A stretch of DNA of 64,000 nt from Erwinia_E haradaeae_H (GTDB lineage Bacteria; Pseudomonadota; Gammaproteobacteria; Enterobacterales; Enterobacteriaceae): contig NZ_LR217705.1 of NCBI RefSeq assembly GCF_900698885.1, forward strand, positions 372,001-436,000. Direction: 5' to 3'. Positions 40,632-49,642 of the stretch are shown piece after piece; within the stretch, counting starts at the first letter, position 1; each line of letters starts with the position of its first letter. The position numbers and the translations under genes were made by a program. The notes beneath the pieces are model-generated. The model saw only the letters and a program-made list of their open reading frames with translations, was not told the origin of the DNA and did not search any database.

Positions 40632-41018
40632 ATGCGTTTTTGCCTTATGGTTACAGGGCCGGCTTATGGAACTCAAAATGCTAGCAGTGCTTGGTTATTT
40701 GCTAATGCAATTATAGCTAACAATCATACTCTTGATAGTATTTTTTTTTATAGCGAGGGTGTTATGAATGCCAACGCATTGCATTGCCCTGCTAGCGACG
40801 AAGTTAACTTGACTAATTTGTGGCAAAAATTACATCAGAAACATGGTGTTCTTCTGAATATTTGTGTTTCTGCGGCATTACGGCGTGGTGTTTGTAATCA
40901 ACAAGAATCATTAGCGCTTGGCCTAGGAAAAGATAATTTAGCTACAGGTTTTCAATTGACCGGTTTAGTCTCATTAGTAGAAGCAGTGCTCACTTCTGAT
41001 CGAATAGTAAAATTTTAA
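40632..41018 (+). CDS. tusD: sulfurtransferase complex subunit TusD
   Basis: Part of the TusBCD hexamer that passes sulfur from TusA to TusE for 2-thiolation of wobble uridine in tRNA by MnmA. The start at 40632 follows AAGGAG by 5 nt and gives MRFCLMVTGPAYGTQNASSA, matching E. coli TusD; the protein is 128 residues, the same length. The sulfur-carrying Cys78 is present in LLNICVSAALRRGV. An upstream in-frame ATG at 40593 is ignored. The stop overlaps the tusC start (TAATG), so the two are translationally coupled. Confidence 0.96.
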   Translation: MRFCLMVTGPAYGTQNASSAWLFANAIIANNHTLDSIFFYSEGVMNANALHCPASDEVNLTNLWQKLHQKHGVLLNICVSAALRRGVCNQQESLALGLGKDNLATGFQLTGLVSLVEAVLTSDRIVKF

Positions 41019-41377
41019 TGAATGATATTGCTTTTATTTTTACACAGTGTCCGCATGGCTCTAGTTCCGGACGTGAAGGTTTAGATGCAGTTTTAGCGGC
41101 ATTAACGCTAACTAAAAAAATTGGCTTATTTTTTGTTAGTGATGGCGTCTTACAATTATTGCCAGGACAAAATAGCGATGTTATTCTAGCACGTAATTAC
41201 AGTGTTACATTCGGCGTCCTTCCTTTATATGACATAACACAGTTTTATGTCTGTGCAGCAGCGCTAGAAGAGCGTGGCATACTAGCTAAGAACCAGTTTC
41301 TTATAAAAGTGGACATATTACTTCCAAGAGATTTACGTATTATATTAAATCACTATAATCAAGTGATTACTTTCTAG
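41018..41377 (+). CDS. tusC: sulfurtransferase complex subunit TusC
   Basis: DsrF-like subunit of TusBCD, 119 residues as in E. coli. Conserved blocks are IAFIFTQCPHGSSSGREGLDA, FVSDGVLQLLPGQ, VILARNYSVTFGVLPLYDI and a YNQVITF end. The ATG overlaps the tusD stop by one base. It lies between tusD and tusB in the ancestral order. Confidence 0.95.
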   Translation: MNDIAFIFTQCPHGSSSGREGLDAVLAALTLTKKIGLFFVSDGVLQLLPGQNSDVILARNYSVTFGVLPLYDITQFYVCAAALEERGILAKNQFLIKVDILLPRDLRIILNHYNQVITF

Positions 41378-41384
41378 GATTATC

Positions 41385-41672
41385 ATGTTACATACCATCT
41401 CTCGCTCACCTTCTTATTGTGATTTTCCAGCTATTTTACGCCTTATTTCAGCAGGGGATGACGTTTTATTATTAGAGGATGGTGTTCTTTCTGGTATGCA
41501 GGGGTCTGATACTCTTCAAGAGCTTTTAAGCATGAAGATAACCTTATACATTTTAAGGGAGGATCTTATTGCTCGTGGTCTGCTAATATATATCTCCTCG
41601 CGGGCACGAGTTGTTAATTATGATGGATTTATACAACTAAGAATAAAAAATCTTCAGCAAATAGCATGGTAA
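41385..41672 (+). CDS. tusB: sulfurtransferase complex subunit TusB
   Basis: DsrH-like subunit of TusBCD, 95 residues as in E. coli. It starts MLHTISRSPSYCDFPAILRL and keeps DDVLLLEDGV, LREDLIARGL and the terminal AW. It starts 7 nt after tusC. The str operon begins 135 bp downstream, as in E. coli. Confidence 0.94.
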   Translation: MLHTISRSPSYCDFPAILRLISAGDDVLLLEDGVLSGMQGSDTLQELLSMKITLYILREDLIARGLLIYISSRARVVNYDGFIQLRIKNLQQIAW

Positions 41673-41701
41673 ATAACATATGGTGGTTCTTTTGTTATTT
41701 C

Positions 41702-41746
41702 TTGACTTTTGATAGTATTAAGTGTTAAATTTTAACTTAGTATAAT
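41702..41746 (+). promoter_or_regulatory. candidate promoter of the str operon
   Basis: TTGACT (41702-41707) is followed after 17 bp by TTAAAT (41725-41730), and a consensus TATAAT lies at 41741-41746 with a poor -35. Either could start transcription of rpsL about 60-100 bp downstream; the location matches the E. coli str promoter. Confidence 0.4.
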
Positions 41747-41807
41747 TTTTCCAGTCATAAGGAAAAATTGCTGGTATTAGAAAAATCCAGAAGTCTAGGA
41801 GTGAGTT

Positions 41808-42182
41808 ATGGCAACAGTTAACCAGTTAGTGCGAAAACCACGTGTACGAAAAGTTGTAAAAAGTAATGTGCCTGCGTTGGAGGGATGTCCTCAGAAACGT
41901 GGCGTATGTACTCGTGTTTATACCACTACCCCTAAAAAACCAAATTCAGCTTTGCGTAAAGTATGCCGTGTTCGTTTAACTAACGGGTTTGAAGTGACTT
42001 CTTATATTGGGGGGGAAGGTCATAATCTTCAAGAACATTCTGTGATCTTAATTCGTGGTGGTCGTGTAAAAGATTTACCAGGTGTGCGGTATCATACTGT
42101 ACGTGGTTCATTAGATTGCTCTGGCGTTAAAGATTGTAAGCAGGCACGCTCTAAATATGGCGTAAAAAAACCAAAATCTTAA
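41808..42182 (+). CDS. rpsL: 30S ribosomal protein S12
   Basis: Decoding-centre protein of the small subunit, 124 residues as in E. coli. MATVNQLVRKPR opens it and TTPKKPNSALRK holds the lysine (Lys43) whose changes give streptomycin resistance; the wild-type residue is present. GGRVKDLPGVRYH, the methylthiolated-Asp region, is also intact. An AGGAG site precedes the ATG. First gene of the str block. Confidence 0.99.
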   Translation: MATVNQLVRKPRVRKVVKSNVPALEGCPQKRGVCTRVYTTTPKKPNSALRKVCRVRLTNGFEVTSYIGGEGHNLQEHSVILIRGGRVKDLPGVRYHTVRGSLDCSGVKDCKQARSKYGVKKPKS

Positions 42183-42313
42183 TTTTTAAATAATTTTTTG
42201 TGAGAGTTTAGAAAGTCTAAATTTTATTAATAATGTAAATGGTTACTTAATTCATATAGTTTTTAAAGAACCTAAGAGTTTTTCAGTGTTATGAATGAAT
42301 AATGGAGCATCTT

Positions 42314-42784
42314 ATGCCACGTCGTCGCATTATAGGTCAGCGTAAAATTTTACCTGATCCAAAATTTGGCTCTGAGCTACTAGCTAAGTTTGTCAATATT
42401 CTTATGGTTGATGGTAAAAAATCTATTGCTGAAACCATTGTCTATCGTGCGATAGAGACTGTGATCCAGCGTTCTGGTAGGCAGGGGCTAGAAATATTTG
42501 AAGATGCCTTAGATCATGTTCGTCCGATCGTAGAGGTAAAATCTAGACGTGTTGGTGGGTCTACATATCAGGTACCTGTAGAAGTTCGCCCTGTACGTCG
42601 GAATGCGCTTGCAATGCGTTGGATTGTTGAGGCGGCTCGTAAACGCAGTGATAAATCTATGGCGCTACGTTTAGCAAATGAATTGGCTGATGCTGCAGAT
42701 AATAAAGGAAATTCAGTAAAAAAACGTGAAGATGTTCATCGTATGGCTGAAGCTAATAAGGCATTTGCTCATTATCGTTGGTAA
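42314..42784 (+). CDS. rpsG: 30S ribosomal protein S7
   Basis: Primary 16S rRNA 3'-domain binding protein and, in E. coli, translational repressor of the str operon. I choose the ATG at 42314 (MPRRRIIGQRKILPDPKFGS), which matches the family and lies 6 nt after GGAG; an ATG at 42302 would cover that site. The product is 156 residues and keeps the core GGSTYQVPVEVRPVRRNALA. The 131-bp spacer after rpsL, where S7 acts in E. coli, is retained but not obviously structured. Confidence 0.98.
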   Translation: MPRRRIIGQRKILPDPKFGSELLAKFVNILMVDGKKSIAETIVYRAIETVIQRSGRQGLEIFEDALDHVRPIVEVKSRRVGGSTYQVPVEVRPVRRNALAMRWIVEAARKRSDKSMALRLANELADAADNKGNSVKKREDVHRMAEANKAFAHYRW

Positions 42785-42891
42785 AATTACATAAACGTGA
42801 TCAAAGAGATTAAATAATTTAATAAATAATTGAATAAATAGCTGATTTGTTTACCGTGTTGACTAAAACAACAGAGACTCAGAGGAATCAT

Positions 42892-45000
42892 ATGGCTCGT
42901 AATACACCTATAATGTGTTACCGTAATATCGGTATTAGTGCGCACATCGATGCAGGTAAAACGACAACCACTGAACGTATTTTGTTCTACACTGGTGTGA
43001 ACCATAAAATTGGTGAAGTTCATGACGGTGCAGCTACTATGGATTGGATGGCGCAAGAGCAAGAACGTGGTATTACTATTACCTCTGCAGCTACAACTGC
43101 TTTTTGGTCTGGCATGGCTAAGCAATTTTCGTCTCATCGCATTAACATTATTGATACTCCAGGGCATGTTGACTTCACTATTGAAGTAGAACGTTCAATG
43201 CGTGTTCTAGATGGTGCAGTTATGATTTATTGTGCGGTAGGAGGTGTGCAACCACAATCTGAAACGGTTTGGCGTCAAGCTAATAAATATATAGTGCCAC
43301 GTATTGCATTTATTAATAAAATGGATCGTATGGGTGCGAATTTTTTAAAAGTTGTCAATCAAATTAAAGTACGGCTTTCAGCAAATCCAGTACCAATCCA
43401 GTTAGCTATTGGTGCAGAAGAAACATTTATTGGTGTTATTGACTTAGTAAAAATGAAAGCTATTCATTGGAATGATACTGATCAGGGCGTGACTTTTACA
43501 TATGAGACAATTCCTCTGGACATGAAAGAACTGGCGGAAGAGTGGCATCAAAAACTACTTGAGTCTGCAGCTGAAGCTTCCGAAGAATTAATGGATAAAT
43601 ATCTCAGTGGTCAAAAATTAACTGAAAAAGAAATCAAGGATGCTCTGCGTCAACGTGTCCTTAATAATGAAGTAATTCCTGTAACATGTGGATCAGCTTT
43701 TAAAAACAAAGGTGTTCAGGCAATGTTAGATGCTGTTATTGAGTATCTCCCAGCACCCACTAATGTGCCTGCAATTAAAGGCGTTTTAGATGATGGACGG
43801 AACACCGCAGTGGCACGTTACTCAGATGATAATGAGCCATTTTCAGCATTGGCTTTTAAAATTGCTACGGATCCATTTGTAGGTAATTTAACTTTTTTTC
43901 GTGTGTATTCCGGTGTTGTTAGGTCCGGTGATACAGTAATGAATCCAGTAAAATTACAGCGCGAACGTTTAGGTCGTATTGTTCAAATGCATGCCAATAA
44001 GCGCGAAGAGGTAAAAGAAGTATATGCGGGTGATATTGCTGCCGCTATCGGTTTGAAAGATGTTACGACCGGTGATACTTTATGTGATGTGAATAATGTG
44101 ATTATTTTAGAGCGTATGGAGTTTCCTGATCCAGTTATCTCTGTAGCGGTTGAGCCAAAAACTAAAGCTGATCAGGAAAAAATGGGTATAGCTTTAGGTC
44201 GTTTAGCAAAAGAAGACCCTTCATTTCGTGTATGGACCGACGAAGAATCATCTCAGACTATTATTGCTGGTATGGGAGAGTTACATTTAGAGATATTAGT
44301 TGATCGGATGAAGCGTGAATTTAATGTTTCAGCTAATATTGGTAAACCTCAAGTAGCTTATCGTGAAACCATTTGTCAAACAGTGACTGATATCGAGAGT
44401 AAGTATATTAAGCAATCAGGTGGTCGTGGTCAATTTGCCCATATCGTAATTGATATGGGCCCTCTAGAAAAGGGTGGTCTAGGTTATGAGTTTGTCAATG
44501 ATATTGTTGGTGGCTCTATCCCTAAAGAATTTATCCCAGCTGTAGATAAGGGTATTCAAGAACAACTAAAATCTGGTCCATTAGCTGGATATCCAGTGGT
44601 GAATATTAAAGTACGCCTTCATTACGGTTCATATCATGATGTTGATTCTTCTGAGCTAGCTTTTAAATTAGCTGCTTCTTTAGCTTTTAAATCTGCATTT
44701 AATCAAGCAAAACCTGTTTTATTAGAGCCAGTAATGAGAGTTGAAGTAGAAACTCCGATAGAATATATGGGTGATGTTATTGGTGATTTAAATCGTCGAC
44801 GAGGTCTTATTGAGGGCATGGAAGATACTAATACTGGTAAGACTATTCGCGCTCAGGTACCTTTATCTGTAATGTTTGGTTATGCAACCGATCTACGCTC
44901 ACAAACTCAAGGGCGTGCTTCGTACTCTATGGAGTTTTTAAAGTACTCTGAAGCCCCAAATTATGTTGCTCAAGCTGTTATCGAAGCTCGTGGTAAATAA
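42892..45000 (+). CDS. fusA: elongation factor G
   Basis: Translocation GTPase. G-domain motifs are AHIDAGKTTTTERI (P-loop), the switch region RGITITSAATTAF, DTPGHVDF and NKMDRMGA. Domains II-V follow, ending ASYSMEFLKYSEAPNYVAQAVIEARGK. I start at 42892 (MARNTPIMCYRNIG), which follows AGAGGA by 5 nt and agrees with E. coli MARTTPIARYRNIG; the upstream in-frame ATG at 42847 adds an unconserved 15 residues. The protein is 702 residues (E. coli 704). Confidence 0.98.
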   Translation: MARNTPIMCYRNIGISAHIDAGKTTTTERILFYTGVNHKIGEVHDGAATMDWMAQEQERGITITSAATTAFWSGMAKQFSSHRINIIDTPGHVDFTIEVERSMRVLDGAVMIYCAVGGVQPQSETVWRQANKYIVPRIAFINKMDRMGANFLKVVNQIKVRLSANPVPIQLAIGAEETFIGVIDLVKMKAIHWNDTDQGVTFTYETIPLDMKELAEEWHQKLLESAAEASEELMDKYLSGQKLTEKEIKDALRQRVLNNEVIPVTCGSAFKNKGVQAMLDAVIEYLPAPTNVPAIKGVLDDGRNTAVARYSDDNEPFSALAFKIATDPFVGNLTFFRVYSGVVRSGDTVMNPVKLQRERLGRIVQMHANKREEVKEVYAGDIAAAIGLKDVTTGDTLCDVNNVIILERMEFPDPVISVAVEPKTKADQEKMGIALGRLAKEDPSFRVWTDEESSQTIIAGMGELHLEILVDRMKREFNVSANIGKPQVAYRETICQTVTDIESKYIKQSGGRGQFAHIVIDMGPLEKGGLGYEFVNDIVGGSIPKEFIPAVDKGIQEQLKSGPLAGYPVVNIKVRLHYGSYHDVDSSELAFKLAASLAFKSAFNQAKPVLLEPVMRVEVETPIEYMGDVIGDLNRRRGLIEGMEDTNTGKTIRAQVPLSVMFGYATDLRSQTQGRASYSMEFLKYSEAPNYVAQAVIEARGK

Positions 45001-45081
45001 ATTTCTGGGTTTATATTATTGAATATTATTTAATTATCCCCACCAAGTATCGTGATGGTACAGAAAGTAAGGAATATTGTT

Positions 45082-46266
45082 GTGGCTAAAGAAAAATTTG
45101 AACGCTCTAAACCGCATGTAAATGTTGGAACTATTGGTCATGTTGATCACGGTAAAACCACCTTAACTGCAGCCATTACAACTGTGTTAGCTAAAACGTA
45201 TGGTGGTACTGCGCGTGCATTTGATCAGATAGATAACGCACCAGAAGAAAAAGCGCGTGGTATTACTATCAATACTTCGCATGTGGAATATGATACCACC
45301 AAAAGACATTATGCGCATGTGGATTGTCCTGGGCACGCTGACTATATCAAGAATATGATTACTGGTGCTGCTCAAATGGATGGGGCGATTTTAGTCGTTG
45401 CCGCAACGGATGGCCCAATGCCTCAAACTCGTGAACATATTCTGCTTGGTCGTCAGGTGGGGGTGCCATATATTATTGTTTTTCTGAATAAATGTGATAT
45501 GGTTGATGATGACGAATTATTAGAGCTGGTCGAAATGGAAGTTCGTGATCTTTTATCTCAGTATGATTTTCCTGGTGATATTACCCCAATTATTTATGGT
45601 TCTGCGTTAAAGGCTCTAGAAGGTGATGCCGTATGGGAAGCTAAAATTATCGAATTAGCTAATCATTTAGATAATTATATTCCTCAACCTCAGCGTGCGA
45701 TTGATCAAGATTTTTTACTTCCCATTGAAGATGTCTTTTCCATTTCTGGTCGTGGTACAGTAGTTACTGGTCGTGTAGAACGTGGAGTCATTAAAGTTGG
45801 AGATGAAGTAGAGATCGTTGGCATTAAAGATACTGTAAAATCAATTTGCACGGGTGTGGAAATGTTTCGTAAGCTTCTAGATGAGGGCCGGGCAGGAGAA
45901 AATTGCGGCATTTTATTGCGTGGTATTAAGAGAGAAGATATTCAGAGAGGGCAAGTTTTGTCTAAGCCTGGAACTATTAAACCTCATACTCAATTTGAAT
46001 CAGAAGTTTATGTTTTATCTAAGGAAGAAGGCGGACGTCATACTCCATTTTTTCAAGGTTATCGACCGCAGTTTTATTTTCGAACCACTGATGTAACAGG
46101 CACCATAGATCTTCCAGATGGGGTTGAAATGGTTATGCCAGGCGATAATATCAAGATAAAAGCAACCTTAATTCATCCAATCGCTATGGATGAAGGATTG
46201 CGTTTTGCTATCCGTGAAGGGGGTCGTACTGTTGGAGCTGGAATTGTCTCTAAAGTAATCTGTTGA
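45082..46266 (+). CDS. tuf: elongation factor Tu
   Basis: GTPase that brings aminoacyl-tRNA to the ribosome. Motifs: GHVDHGKTTLTAAI, RGITINTSHVEY, DCPGHADYIKNMI and NKCDMVDD. I start at the GTG at 45082, giving (M)AKEKFERSKPHVNVGTIG; E. coli tufA also begins with GTG, and AAGGA lies 8 nt upstream. The in-frame ATG at 45052 would add ten unconserved residues. The product is 394 residues, as in E. coli. The end SKVIC differs from the E. coli end AKVLG. This is the fourth gene of the str block; whether a second copy exists elsewhere is unknown. Confidence 0.98.
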   Translation: MAKEKFERSKPHVNVGTIGHVDHGKTTLTAAITTVLAKTYGGTARAFDQIDNAPEEKARGITINTSHVEYDTTKRHYAHVDCPGHADYIKNMITGAAQMDGAILVVAATDGPMPQTREHILLGRQVGVPYIIVFLNKCDMVDDDELLELVEMEVRDLLSQYDFPGDITPIIYGSALKALEGDAVWEAKIIELANHLDNYIPQPQRAIDQDFLLPIEDVFSISGRGTVVTGRVERGVIKVGDEVEIVGIKDTVKSICTGVEMFRKLLDEGRAGENCGILLRGIKREDIQRGQVLSKPGTIKPHTQFESEVYVLSKEEGGRHTPFFQGYRPQFYFRTTDVTGTIDLPDGVEMVMPGDNIKIKATLIHPIAMDEGLRFAIREGGRTVGAGIVSKVIC

Positions 46267-46595
46267 ATTTTGTTTCTAATTAGTTTTTTAAAATTTAATC
46301 AGAGATCTGTAGAGAATAAATATAATCCACTGATCTCTGATGTGTTGCTTTATAAATTAGAGTGAATATATAGATAAGAAATATTGCAGTTGCTTTGTAT
46401 GTATACATCATATAATATGTTAATATTAAGAATATTGTACTGATTAATATTAAAAATGGTGTTAAAAGAAATATATCACTACTAATACATATCACTTATA
46501 ACCTGTATTTTTATAACTAAAGATTACATGTACATACTAATCAAACAAAAGATTAGTCATAGTGTTTTTTTATAGATAATTGGAGTTCTGGTATA
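46267..46595. other. leader region of the S10 operon
   Basis: About 330 bp between tuf and rpsJ. In E. coli several genes (bfd, bfr and others) separate these operons, so the join is a deletion product. It holds an inverted repeat at 46298-46341 (listed). Just before rpsJ, ACTAATC (46536-46542) can pair with GATTAGT (46551-46557), followed 7 nt later by seven T (46565-46571), a weak terminator-like shape in the position of the E. coli L4-controlled S10 leader. Regulation by L4 is unproven. Confidence 0.5.
46298..46341. repeat. inverted repeat after tuf, 10-bp stem and 24-nt loop
   Basis: ATCAGAGATC (46298-46307) and GATCTCTGAT (46332-46341) are exact reverse complements. It begins 32 bp after the tuf stop and may help end the str transcript, but no T-run follows directly. 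Confidence 0.6.
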
Positions 46596-46907
46596 ATGCA
46601 GAACCAAAGAATTCGTATCCGTCTGAAAGCTTTTGATCATCGTTTAATAGATAGATCTACATTAGAGATCGTAGAGACGGCTAAAAGAACCGGCGCACAA
46701 GTACATGGTCCTATTCCATTACCAACGCGTAAGGAGCGTTTTACTGTCCTGATTTCCCCTCATGTTAATAAAGATGCGAGAGATCAGTATGAGATTCGCA
46801 CGCATAAACGCTTAGTTGATATTGTCGAGCCTACTGAAAAAACAGTAGATGCATTGATGAGACTAGATCTAGCTGCCGGTGTAGATGTGCAGATTAGTCT
46901 AGGTTAG
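46596..46907 (+). CDS. rpsJ: 30S ribosomal protein S10 (NusE)
   Basis: Small-subunit head protein that also serves as antitermination factor NusE. It is 103 residues as in E. coli, with RIRIRLKAFDHRLIDRST and the loop region GPIPLPTRKERFTVL. It opens the S10 gene order, which continues rplC-rplD-rplW-rplB-rpsS-rplV-rpsC-rplP-rpmC-rpsQ without insertion or loss. GGAG lies about 10 nt before the ATG. Confidence 0.99.
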   Translation: MQNQRIRIRLKAFDHRLIDRSTLEIVETAKRTGAQVHGPIPLPTRKERFTVLISPHVNKDARDQYEIRTHKRLVDIVEPTEKTVDALMRLDLAAGVDVQISLG

Positions 46908-46936
46908 TTTGCATATCCAGCAGGAAGAGGGTCAAA

Positions 46937-47572
46937 ATGATTGGTTTCGTTGGAAAAAAAATTGGGATGACCCGAATCTTTACAGAAGAGGGCCTTTCTA
47001 TACCTATTACTGTAATTCAGTTAGAAGAAAATCGTGTCACTCAAGTGAAGAAAATTGAAACAGATGGTTACACTGCTATTCAAGTAACTACTGGTATAAA
47101 AAAAATAAATCGGATTACTAAACCTCAAGCAGGTCATTTTGCGAAATCTGGTATCTTAGCTGGACGTGGTTTGTGGGAATTAAAAACTTCTAAAGTGGAA
47201 TCATTTAATATAGGGCAGAGCATTAATATTCAGATTTTGTCTAATTCTGGTGTAAAAAAAGTTGATGTGTCTGGTTTTTCTAAAGGTAGAGGTTTTACTG
47301 GTACTGTTAAACGTTGGAATTTTCGCACGCAAGATGCGACGCATGGTAATTCATTATCCCATCGTGTTCCTGGATCTATAGGGCAAAATCAGACTCCAGG
47401 AAAAGTATTTAAAGGCAAAAAAATGGCAGGCCATATGGGAAATCAACGTGTAACTATTCAAAGCTTGAAAGTGATTCGTATTGACATTGATCGAAATCTG
47501 CTTCTAGTGAAAGGAGCTGTTCCTGGTGCCACTGGCAGTAATCTAATCATTAAACCAGCTGTAAAGGGGTAA
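46937..47572 (+). CDS. rplC: 50S ribosomal protein L3
   Basis: Early-assembly large-subunit protein near the peptidyl transferase centre; 211 residues (E. coli 209). It opens MIGFVGKKIGMTRIFTEEGL and keeps SIGQNQTPGKVFKGKKMAG, where the Gln methylated by PrmB lies. A GAGGG site stands before the ATG. Confidence 0.99.
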   Translation: MIGFVGKKIGMTRIFTEEGLSIPITVIQLEENRVTQVKKIETDGYTAIQVTTGIKKINRITKPQAGHFAKSGILAGRGLWELKTSKVESFNIGQSINIQILSNSGVKKVDVSGFSKGRGFTGTVKRWNFRTQDATHGNSLSHRVPGSIGQNQTPGKVFKGKKMAGHMGNQRVTIQSLKVIRIDIDRNLLLVKGAVPGATGSNLIIKPAVKG

Positions 47573-47584
47573 AGAGGTATAGAA

Positions 47585-48190
47585 ATGGAATTAGTATTAA
47601 ACGATGCACAAGAGGTGCTAACTGTTTCTGATACTGCCTTTAATTGTAATTTTAACGAAGCATTAGTGCACCAGGTAGTTGTTGCATATGCAGCGGGTTC
47701 TCGTCAGGGTACTCGCTCACAGAAAACTCGAGCCGAGGTAACTGGATCAGGAAAAAAACCATGGCGCCAGAAAGGAACGGGTCGTGCTCGTGCTGGTTCC
47801 ATTAAAAGTCCGATTTGGCGTTCTGGTGGTATAACTTTTGCTGCTAAATCTAAAGATTATAGCCAAAAAATTAACAAAAAGATGTATCGTGGTGCAATGA
47901 AAAGTATCTTGTCCGAGCTTATACGTCAAGATCGTTTACTTCTTGTTAAGAAATTTTTAATCGAAGAACCTAAAACTAGACTGCTTCTTGATAAGCTTCA
48001 AAAGATGAGTTTAAGCAATGTATTAATTGTTCTCTATTCTATAGAGGTGAATTTACTTCTTGCTTCACGTAATTTACATACAGTTAAGGTATGTCATGCG
48101 GCAGGTATTGATCCAATTAGCTTAATTTCTTACAAAAAAGTTATAATTACCGCTGATGCAATGAAGAAGATAGAGGAGATGTTTATATGA
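47585..48190 (+). CDS. rplD: 50S ribosomal protein L4
   Basis: Exit-tunnel protein; in E. coli it also represses the S10 operon. It is 201 residues as in E. coli. The tunnel loop EVTGSGKKPWRQKGTGRARA is intact. Its last codons overlap the rplW start by 4 nt (ATGA), so L4 and L23 are translationally coupled. Confidence 0.99.
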   Translation: MELVLNDAQEVLTVSDTAFNCNFNEALVHQVVVAYAAGSRQGTRSQKTRAEVTGSGKKPWRQKGTGRARAGSIKSPIWRSGGITFAAKSKDYSQKINKKMYRGAMKSILSELIRQDRLLLVKKFLIEEPKTRLLLDKLQKMSLSNVLIVLYSIEVNLLLASRNLHTVKVCHAAGIDPISLISYKKVIITADAMKKIEEMFI

Positions 48191-48489
48191 ATTTGGAAGA
48201 ACGCTTGTTAAAAATATTGCGTACTCCTCATATTTCTGAGAAAGCTTCTACTGCAATGGAAAAAAATAATACTATTGTTCTTAAGGTTTCCACAGATGCT
48301 AGTAAATTAGAAATTAAATCGGCTATACAGAAGATTTTTTCAGTAGAAGTAAAATGTGTAAATACATTATTAGTAAAAGGTAAATGTAAACGTCATAAAC
48401 AGCGTATTGGTCATCGTAAAAACTGGAAAAAGGCTTATATCACTATTAAATCAGGTCAAAATGTAGCCTTGGTAGGTGGAACTGAATAA
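48187..48489 (+). CDS. rplW: 50S ribosomal protein L23
   Basis: Protein at the tunnel exit that docks trigger factor and SRP. It is 100 residues as in E. coli. It starts MNLEERLLKILRTPHISEKA and keeps the Glu of the trigger-factor site in the region SVEVKCVNTLLVKGK. It overlaps rplD by 4 nt. Confidence 0.98.
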   Translation: MNLEERLLKILRTPHISEKASTAMEKNNTIVLKVSTDASKLEIKSAIQKIFSVEVKCVNTLLVKGKCKRHKQRIGHRKNWKKAYITIKSGQNVALVGGTE

Positions 48490-48510
48490 AGAAGGAGTGG
48501 CAGAATAATA

Positions 48511-49332
48511 ATGACAATTGTGCAATGTAAACCGACATCTCCTGGTCGTCGTCATATGGTTAAGGTAATCAACTCGGAGCTACATAAAGGAAAACCATTC
48601 GCCTCTCTTGTAAAAAAACATACCAAAACTGGTGGTCGTAACAATACCGGCCGTATTACCACTAGACATATTGGTGGCGGACACAAGCAGGCGTATCGCG
48701 TAATTGATTTTAAACGGAACAAAGATGGAATTCCAGCACTTGTTGAGCGTCTTGAGTATGATCCAAACCGGTCCTCTAACATTGCGTTAGTGCTTTATCA
48801 AGATGGTATTCGTCGTTATATTTTAGCACCTAAAGGGGTAACATCTGGCGATCAAATACAATCTGGTATTGGAGCTATGATTAAAGTTGGTAACACATTA
48901 CCTATGCGTTGTATCCCAGTTGGATCTACTGTGCATAATGTAGAAATGAAACCCGGGAAAGGTGGGCAGATTGCACGATCAGCTGGGTCTTATGTGCAAA
49001 TCGTTGCCCGTGAAGGTTCTTATGTGACGTTACGTTTGCGTTCTGGTGAAATGCGCAAAGTGGAGATAGATTGTCGCGCTACTTTAGGTGAAGTCGGTAA
49101 TTCTGAACATATGCTTCGTGTTTTAGGTAAATCAGGCGCTGCTCGCTGGAGAGGTATTCGTCCAACTGTTCGTGGTACAGCCATGAATCCCGTTGATCAT
49201 CCGCACGGTGGTGGTGAAGGTCGCAACTTTGGTAAGCATCCCGTCTCTCCTTGGGGTTGGCAAACTAAGGGTAAAAAGACTAGAAGAAATAAACGTACTG
49301 ATAAATTTATCGTGCGTCGCCGTAGTAAATAA
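48511..49332 (+). CDS. rplB: 50S ribosomal protein L2
   Basis: Conserved large-subunit protein needed for subunit joining and peptidyl transfer; 273 residues as in E. coli. The catalytically important histidine region MNPVDHPHGGGEGRNFGKHP is intact. The ribosome binding site (GGAG, 48494-48497) sits about 13 nt before the ATG, longer than usual. Confidence 0.99.
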   Translation: MTIVQCKPTSPGRRHMVKVINSELHKGKPFASLVKKHTKTGGRNNTGRITTRHIGGGHKQAYRVIDFKRNKDGIPALVERLEYDPNRSSNIALVLYQDGIRRYILAPKGVTSGDQIQSGIGAMIKVGNTLPMRCIPVGSTVHNVEMKPGKGGQIARSAGSYVQIVAREGSYVTLRLRSGEMRKVEIDCRATLGEVGNSEHMLRVLGKSGAARWRGIRPTVRGTAMNPVDHPHGGGEGRNFGKHPVSPWGWQTKGKKTRRNKRTDKFIVRRRSK

Positions 49333-49348
49333 ATTTAAAGGATAAACC

Positions 49349-49627
49349 ATGCCACGTTCTCTTAAGAAAGGTCCATTCATTGACCTACATTTACTAAAGA
49401 AGGTAGAAAAAGCTTTAGTAACCGGAGAAAGAAAGCCTGTGCGCACTTGGTCACGTCGTTCGACAATTTTTCCAAAAATGATTGGTTTAACCATTGCAAT
49501 TCATAATGGTCGTCAACATATTCCTGTATTTGTGTCTGATGAGATGGTTGGTCACAAATTAGGTGAGTTTTCTCCTACTCGTACCTATCGCGGTCACATT
49601 TCTGATAAAAAAATCAAAAAACGCTAA
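49349..49627 (+). CDS. rpsS: 30S ribosomal protein S19
   Basis: Small-subunit head protein, 92 residues as in E. coli. It starts MPRSLKKGPFIDLHLLKK and keeps GHKLGEFSPTRTYRGH. It follows rplB by 16 nt. Confidence 0.99.
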   Translation: MPRSLKKGPFIDLHLLKKVEKALVTGERKPVRTWSRRSTIFPKMIGLTIAIHNGRQHIPVFVSDEMVGHKLGEFSPTRTYRGHISDKKIKKR

Positions 49628-49642
49628 AATAGGAGGATAAAG

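Noticed and set aside
42787..43167. 126-codon reverse-strand open frame over the fusA start
   Set aside because: Antisense shadow of the highly conserved fusA N-terminus.
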